Of a DNA stretch of 64,000 nucleotides, positions 58,145 through 64,000 are shown one piece after another (position 1 is the stretch's first letter; every line of letters begins with the position of its first letter). Source of the DNA: Rhopalosiphum padi (lineage: Eukaryota > Arthropoda > Insecta > Hemiptera > Aphididae). The stretch is from contig NC_083599.1 of the NCBI RefSeq assembly GCF_020882245.1, positions 24,128,865-24,192,864 on the forward strand, in the 5' to 3' direction. The notes under the pieces were generated by a model. The model was not told the origin of the DNA. It saw nothing but the letters and a program-made list of their open reading frames with translations, and did no database searches. Both the position numbers and the translations under genes were made by a program.

Positions 58145-59418
58145 TAAGAACGGATATATATATATAAATGTACATCAGTCGTTATCGTATTAATATATTT
58201 ATAGTATATTCTAGGTTATATATATATATAAGTTGTCTATCAATGTACAGAAATATTCATTGTTTATTAAAATGTATTTAATTGAAAAACCATTTTGATA
58301 TTGTTGTTTCTAAGATATCCTGTGATTGTATATGTTATTTAATATTTAATAGTACATGTACCCATCAAAATTAATAATAAATTACTATATTATTACATGG
58401 AAATAAGAAAATGCTGTTTCGATTTACTTATTGGAGTATTACTAATTAAAATAATAATTATCATTTATAATAGTATTATTAATTTTTAATCAAAATTTAA
58501 ATAAGTTTTGGAAATACTTAATAATAAATGTTTATGAATGTATGTCTATCATTATAATATTAAAAACCATTAAATAAAACTATAATGAAAGTATAATATA
58601 TTCGCCCTTTAAATATCTACAGTGATATTCCAATTTGACTTACAATTAAGTTTCTAGATAATTATACTCAAATATGTACAAAATGCATTAATCGAATTTA
58701 ATTTATAATAATCCACGACCTTTATAATGTTATACTTAGATTGAATTTATTTATATTTCTTCTTTGATTAATTAAAAAAAAACAATTATCTTCAGAACAA
58801 ATCAACGAAAAAATACTACAAAATATGTAATTACTAATTAAATAAATGTAATTTATGTAGACAATTTAATCGCCCTCTATATTAACCAATTAATTGACAC
58901 TAAATTTGCATGTATCACGATGGAGTTTTAACCAATTATAACAAAAATTATAATTCTTGAATTAATTGTTTTTCTTTAAAATTAATTTGTATGATATTAT
59001 ATTTAAATCTCATGATTAACGAATATTGATGTGAAAAATCTAATGGGGCGGTACGGTAGTGAGACCGACTGTGGCGTGGCTACTTAATTAGCGTCAGCTA
59101 ATTCGCTGAAGCTCGGCAAAAAATTAACTTTAATAATAATTATCAACATTATTACAAAAAGAAAATTTTTGATGTTTCACATCTGCCAGGCGACCCGTGA
59201 CAGCTCAATGTTTTTATATAAAATTGACATACTTAGCAAATCCCAATATGGCATAGGCTCTACATATTGCTTACTAATTTATTATTGTATAACAGTTTAA
59301 CACATAATATAATATGTTTAATAAAAATAATATATAATAAATATATATGACAATTATATCATATTAAATGTATTTATAAATATTAATTTAAGTCACTGTG
59401 ATGAAAAATAAATAAAAT
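58145..59418 (+). repeat. Repeat H, copy 3
   Basis: It matches 17970-19240. The small hydrophobic frame is shifted, and the palindrome is replaced by GGCGTGGCTACTTAATTAGC. Confidence 0.65.
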
Positions 59419-59930
59419 CTTTAAGGGGCCTTGATATGGTTTTTATTTAAAGGACAACATTTAGACAATTCATAATCTCGTCTTAGCCGCCCGAAATCTA
59501 TGTGTTAGTTGTAAATGATTATTAGTGTAATTGAAATGCAAGCGTGTTCGTGCTGGGATCATCGACAGTTGCTACTCTCGTAGGCGCGTGCACATGTCAA
59601 TAACACAATAACAATATAAATTCACTATACGAATTTTACGACAACCTACTTATTGCTTATTGATTTGACAAAATTAAAGTTAATTAACGTGGTCCGATCT
59701 TAATTCTGAAAAAATATTTAAATTAAGCAGAAAAACGTCTGTATATCGTACGAAACATTTCGGTTTTAATTTTAATTTTAAATATAATATTATGATTTGA
59801 AAAAATTCATATTTTTGAGTTTTTATTACCACTTCATTAGAAAATAACATTTAATTTTTAAAAAGTATTGCGTACGATCTATAGACAATTTTCTGCAAAG
59901 TTCAGAATATTTTTCAGAATCAAAATCGAT
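59419..59930. mobile_element. TTAAGGGGCC MITE, copy 3 (right end lost)
   Basis: It begins TTAAGGGGCC and matches 38311 onward. Homology ends at CAGAATCAAAATCG at about 59930, before the GGCCCCTTAA end. Confidence 0.65.
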
Positions 59931-60476
59931 AACATTTATCATCTATGTAGTATGAACTAATGAAAAATCGCAACGGCGAAATTGGCGTTGACGCGTTGTA
60001 CACTTTTGATGTAAGCTCAAATCAGTCAAATCAGTCAAATCATTGTTTTTAGACCATTGTACCTCGTGTCTAGTGTGTTGTATTGCTGTATAAATTTATA
60101 ATACTTCGCGTTTATAATTCGTACGTGGTTATGTAGTAGGTATTATAATATATATCAATGTATTATGTACCTATTAAACTATTTCTCCGTTTGTAGTGTT
60201 CGTAGTGTTACCGAGTACTACTATTTTTATAGTGATACTGACTACCAGTTTTTGACTTTTTTCAAATTTATTATATCTACACTTACACGGGCTGCAATGC
60301 TGCACCAGTATTTTTGTTCCTGTTTACAAAATTAATTTTTTTTTTGAATAATTTATAAATTAAATAAAATCGTTGCACCCTCGACTAAACAACATTTCAC
60401 TGGTTTGGTAAGTATACATGTACAATAAAATAATAGTATTATATTATTTCACAATATTGTTATAATATGGTTCCAG

Positions 60477-61356
60477 ATTTTATTCAAAATATTTAAACAA
60501 AAATAATTTTTGTACTTCAAACGTTTGTACCATGTGGCTGGTAGTTAATTTTATATTGGATGACACGGTGGAAGTGGTTCCTCAAAAATGGTTGAACATT
60601 AAAAAAGGTATTTGTGGATGGCCAAAATCTACCAAAAAAAAGATGTTGAAAGAGCAATAAGAAATAAAATAAAAGCAAATAAAAATTAATTAAATTTTTT
60701 TGAGTCTCGTGCTTTGTCCAGTATAATTGGTAGGTATATTATTTTTAATTCATTCTTCATTGTTGTATGATTTTATATAAATAGTTAGTATACTTAGTAA
60801 TCACAGTAACTTTGTTAATATTTAGACAGTTATACAAAAGCTATCAAAAAATGCAACATTGCAAAATCTAAATCTGATCTTTCATCATGTTCTGAAGAAA
60901 CTAAATTTAAAAAGAAAATAAGAAAGCAACAAAAAGTATCAATTTCGAGTTCACATTATGGTAAATATGAATAGCTATTATTTTACTTACAGCTTAGATA
61001 ACTATGCTTACCAAGTACTTGCCTTTATGGCTATAAAAATATATAATAGTAATAAGTTTCTACAAAAAAAAAAATCTTCTACATGAGCTTGAATTATAGT
61101 GGAACCTCGATAAGTCCAAATAAATGTCATTCCCTTGAATTTTGACTAATTCGAGCATCTACTGTAGTTAATTTCTTAGTCAAATAGTGCAAACAATTTA
61201 TAGTACGAGCTGTAATCTTAGACATGTTCTGTTTAATAACTATAAAAATATGTCTATTTACCTAATTTATTTTTATGTTATTATTATTTATAGATGATAG
61301 TTTTCCAGTGGTGCATAGCTCATTTTCATCTACCAAGAAAAAAACTGTTCAAAAAG
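60477..61356 (+). pseudogene. 5' part of a DUF4806-type gene, with frameshift and stop
   Basis: Three exons fit: 60477-60729, 60826-60960 and 61294-61356, all with GT/AG borders, plus a likely 5' UTR exon ending at 60407 (TTTG|GTAAGT). The ATG at 60532 gives MWLVVNFILDDTVEVVPQKW, then GICGWPKSTKK, the N-terminal strand-rich motif (V-V-x-F..TVxVVPxxW....WP) of a large unnamed arthropod family that often ends in DUF4806. A one-base change in an A8 run at about 60633-60640 shifts the frame (next frame: KDVERAIRNKIKANKN), and a TAA follows before FFESRALSSI. Exons 2-3 continue in phase: DSYTKAIKKCNIAKSKSDLS and DDSFPVVHSSFSS. The C-terminal domain is not in the window; a repeat unit starts at 61740. 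Confidence 0.65.
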
Positions 61357-61359
61357 GTA

Positions 61360-61740
61360 ATAATATATAATTATGATACATATAAATAATTTAAAATAAT
61401 ATTTGATCTATATATTCTTCTTATTATTATTATTGAATTTAAATTTCATTTTAAATGTGTGTTTATGACAGTAATATCATTGGGCAACTATTTAAGACGT
61501 CATCTTTAAAATTTAAACAACAATAAACTCTTTGTTAGGATAATTATTATAAAGCTTACAAAATATTATAGTTGCTATATTCCTTTTTGCTTTATCATAC
61601 CCAACCAGATACTTAAGAAATATCGTATTTACTTACATTTTTTTTAACAGATGATTAGTATACACGATTATTAAATTATATGATAACAATGAAGTATAAA
61701 ATACGTTTAATTCATGAAAAATTAGACATATTTATTCAAA
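61360..61740. other. AT-rich sequence, presumably intron of the preceding gene
   Basis: No further exon with matching phase was recognised before the repeat unit begins. Confidence 0.35.
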
Positions 61741-62082
61741 ATAACGTTCTATAACGTTATTATACTTCTATACATCATACGTTTTAAAACATACTATTTT
61801 CGTTGATAAAAATAACGAAAAATGAATTTTGTATGTAATTAAATAAAGTTATCTTGAACGTATTTGGGGTAAATGATAGTGACTCATAAATTTATGGCTA
61901 TGATTAATTTGAACATATTTATTTTATTAAATTACTACATAAATGTCAAAATATAATTTTCATGTAATCACAAAAATTATTTCGATAATGATTGAATAAT
62001 ACAAGCTCAAATGTGTAATTGTTGTCTACAAATACTAGTCAATCTGCTACCACGTCGTTATTATTGACATTTAAATAAGTTG

Positions 62083-62389
62083 TATATAAACCTCGATATG
62101 ATCGTACGATTGATCTTATAGTGTGTTAGCCGACAGCTTAAAACGTTTATTTGAAAAAATAATAGTGTGTTAAGTATAATTCAGTTTTCTTTTTCGACGA
62201 AAGCAGCGTCGTGGCCTTTTATAGGTATATCATCTAAATTTTTAGATGAAATATACTACTCACCATACGATTATATTTATTATAACTAATATTGTATGAT
62301 GTTTTAGCAGAATTGGATTTTTAGAGTGTCGATCGGCAACTCGCGTTCGTGTCCCCTTTGCAGTCAACAGTCAACACTCGTTTCAATCT
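62083..62389 (+). promoter_or_regulatory. Leader module type A
   Basis: TATATAAA is at 62083-62090. Exon 1 ends at 62224, the intron is 62225-62307 (83 nt, ends TTTTAG) and exon 2 is 62308-62389 (82 nt), followed by GTAAGTTTAA. Confidence 0.65.
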
Positions 62390-62992
62390 GTAAGTTTAAT
62401 TTCTGCTATAATTTATTAAAGTACAATATACGGCGAAAAATATTTCTATTACTCGATATATATTTATAGACAACCGTTAATTAATTTATATTTTCAAATT
62501 TATTTTTTTTAATTCCCCCAAAAAAACTTGTAGTTTATATTGACCATATATTTTTATTACATTTAGTAATTTCATTACTATAGGTAAGTAAAGTGGATTT
62601 CCATTATATTTTTTTTGGTTTGTTGTCCAACTTTTATAAACGGACTTTATTTCCATGTATTTTTTGTACGTGATTCAGCAAATATAGGTTTATAAATATT
62701 ATAATATATAGTACCAGTCTCTAAAATTAAAGTGTTATAAGTGTCGTCAGAATCACACCCATTACCAGAAAATTACGATATTACACGATAGTTTATTGTG
62801 AACAATTTAATTTAGTCGATAACTTGAGGTGTAAAAATCAAAAACCCTTAAAACTTCTAAATACGTATTTGCTGAAAATCATTTATTATTTATTTTTGAA
62901 TTTAACTACTTATAGTTTATTATGAAACATTTTTGTAATTAGGTATAAATTATGAGCTCATGTATAAATGTATTATGTTACATTAAAAACGC

Positions 62993-63720
62993 GGAGCCGC
63001 ATGGGCTACGTCCAAACCGAATGATGTAGATGTATAACGTTATAGGACGACGTGTTTCAGAGGACGTAGCCCATTCGGCTCCCGTATAAAAAAAAAAGGT
63101 CAATTCCTTAACGGCTCCCATCAAAAAAGCATTTACGAACACGTACCCAAACGGCTCTGGTTTTTTACAACACATATTTTTTCCCACTTCATACAGATTT
63201 AAGATCGTATCAAAAGAGGTGTAGTTAAGAATGTATTGGTGAACACTAACTAAATTATAATAAAAAATGTATAAAAAAGTACGTTTTATTGTGTTACATT
63301 TTAAATTTAAAAAAATGTATAAAAATGATATAAAAAAGCATATTATATTATGATGAATTAAATTAAGAATAAGTTTAATAAAATGTAAAACGAGTGTATA
63401 TTTCATAATATTAAAAAAATTTAAAAATTTAAATTGTTGGTAAATTTTTTTGACACTATTTTTTATAAACTCAATGCGTGTTATTTTGTTTAATAAAAAC
63501 TTGTCAATTATTTACGAAATGCTGAGCTCCTGTTTTTTTTTTCATAAAATTCGTTTACTTATACCAAAGACTTAGAAAAGCTTGAATTTGTATACCGTTA
63601 TAACTGTAAGCAGTTTGGGAATTTACTTGTTTGTAAATTTTTTTCGATTTCCGATTCATTTTTTTCGTTTAGGAATTAAGCAAACAATGAACGGAAACTG
63701 TTTGGGATGTGCCGTTTGGT
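62993..63720. mobile_element. GGAGCCG element, copy 3
   Basis: The stem arms are 62993-63013 and 63062-63082, with GGGCTACGTCC restored relative to the other copies and only one mismatch. It carries about 120 bp of extra AT-rich sequence (63300-63420). The minus-strand frame across it is not conserved and is not called. Confidence 0.6.
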
Positions 63721-64000
63721 TTATAACATATTATTTTCGTTGATTAAAATAAAGACAAATTAATTTTGTATTTAAATAAATATAATTATTTTAAACCCCA
63801 AGTTTTCTAATCGAAATATTAGTCACATTTAATTACTGTATAGATTTTACATTCAAATAGTGGCTATAATATATTTATTTTATGACTCATAATTTTATGA
63901 CTTTGATTAATTTGATCATAATTATTTTATTAAAATAGTACATATTATTTGCAATGACATTATAAATGTATTGGACACTGATTATTATCAAAATCTAATT

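Larger units (their letters stand above)
61741..64000 (+). repeat. Repeat unit copy 6, continues past window
   Basis: It starts with the inverted-repeat arm (61745-61790, TATAACGTTATTATAC), followed by leader A, the GGAGCCG element and the region upstream of leader B. The last exon, if present, lies outside the window. Confidence 0.7.

Noticed and set aside
61095..61155. Possible second Tigger/pogo end (AGTGGAACCTCGATAAGTCC)
   Set aside because: Only one end is visible and there is no TA-flanked partner, so an element cannot be delimited.
62978..63406. 142-codon minus-strand frame
   Set aside because: Low-complexity hydrophobic sequence over AT-rich DNA and the stem-loop; not present in sister elements.

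Overview
The window looks like insect DNA, most likely from an aphid or close hemipteran relative. It is very AT-rich and has no operon structure. Its genes are split by introns with GT/AG borders. TAGGTACCTA-type words and FLYWCH/MULE, MADF and DUF4806-like fragments are common, as in aphid genomes. The species call is an inference. Only one conserved single-copy gene is clearly complete: LRR1, a two-exon gene on the minus strand at 51.3-53.9 kb. Host-type genes that are broken or only part present are an HP1-like chromoshadow gene (2.6-3.35 kb), a MADF-domain exon (8.7-8.9 kb) and the 5' part of a DUF4806-type gene (60.5-61.4 kb).

Most of the rest is a patchwork of related repeat units in both orientations: 0-2.6 (+), 13.7-17.1 (-), 19.9-24.3 (+), 32.2-36.8 (+), 38.9-44.5 (+) and 61.7-64.0 kb (+). 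The heart of each unit is a repeated transcription-start module. It has a TATATAAA box, a first exon of about 100 nt, an intron that is 83 nt in seven copies, a second exon of about 82 nt, and a GTAAGT donor. Further downstream is a last exon, after a TTTTAG acceptor, that encodes a small, basic, Ser/Lys-rich protein of 63-93 aa ending in a conserved QKRxDxKPMxPKPSSR block. Exons 1 and 2 have no ATG in nearly every copy, so they look like an untranslated leader. Some units carry two or three leader modules upstream of one last exon. I consider this spliced multi-copy family the best candidate for an undescribed system; in layout it recalls the tandem three-exon aphid Ya RNAs, but I could not align it to them.

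The units are threaded with DNA transposons. Three families share one architecture, with short motifs repeated in tandem near both ends: GACAATTGAGCGC (carrying a FLYWCH exon), GAATTGAGTCC (with a nearly intact MULE transposase at 26.5-27.9 kb, whose empty site is preserved at 57.65 kb) and GGGAGCCGTTT (non-coding). Also present are a Tigger/pogo element with TA duplications (34.9-35.6 kb), a TTAA-flanked MITE (38.3, 46.1, 59.4 and 56.7 kb), a long foldback (30.7-31.2 kb), a CACACATA-ended element containing a tRNA-like sequence (44.5-45.7 kb), a mariner C-terminal remnant (47.4 kb) and a LINE endonuclease fragment (56.3 kb). A further repeated block (H) holds a perfect 24-bp GC palindrome.

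A second composite block joins a 157-aa protein of a widespread but uncharacterised arthropod family (RNase-H-like fold suspected) tail-to-tail with a small conserved putative gene G, and lies next to a CpG-rich island that was copied in inverted orientation to 56.9 kb. Behind LRR1, its 3' end and flank were duplicated at 55.0-56.3 kb and then broken by the LINE fragment. I saw no rRNA, no functional tRNA and no CRISPR array.
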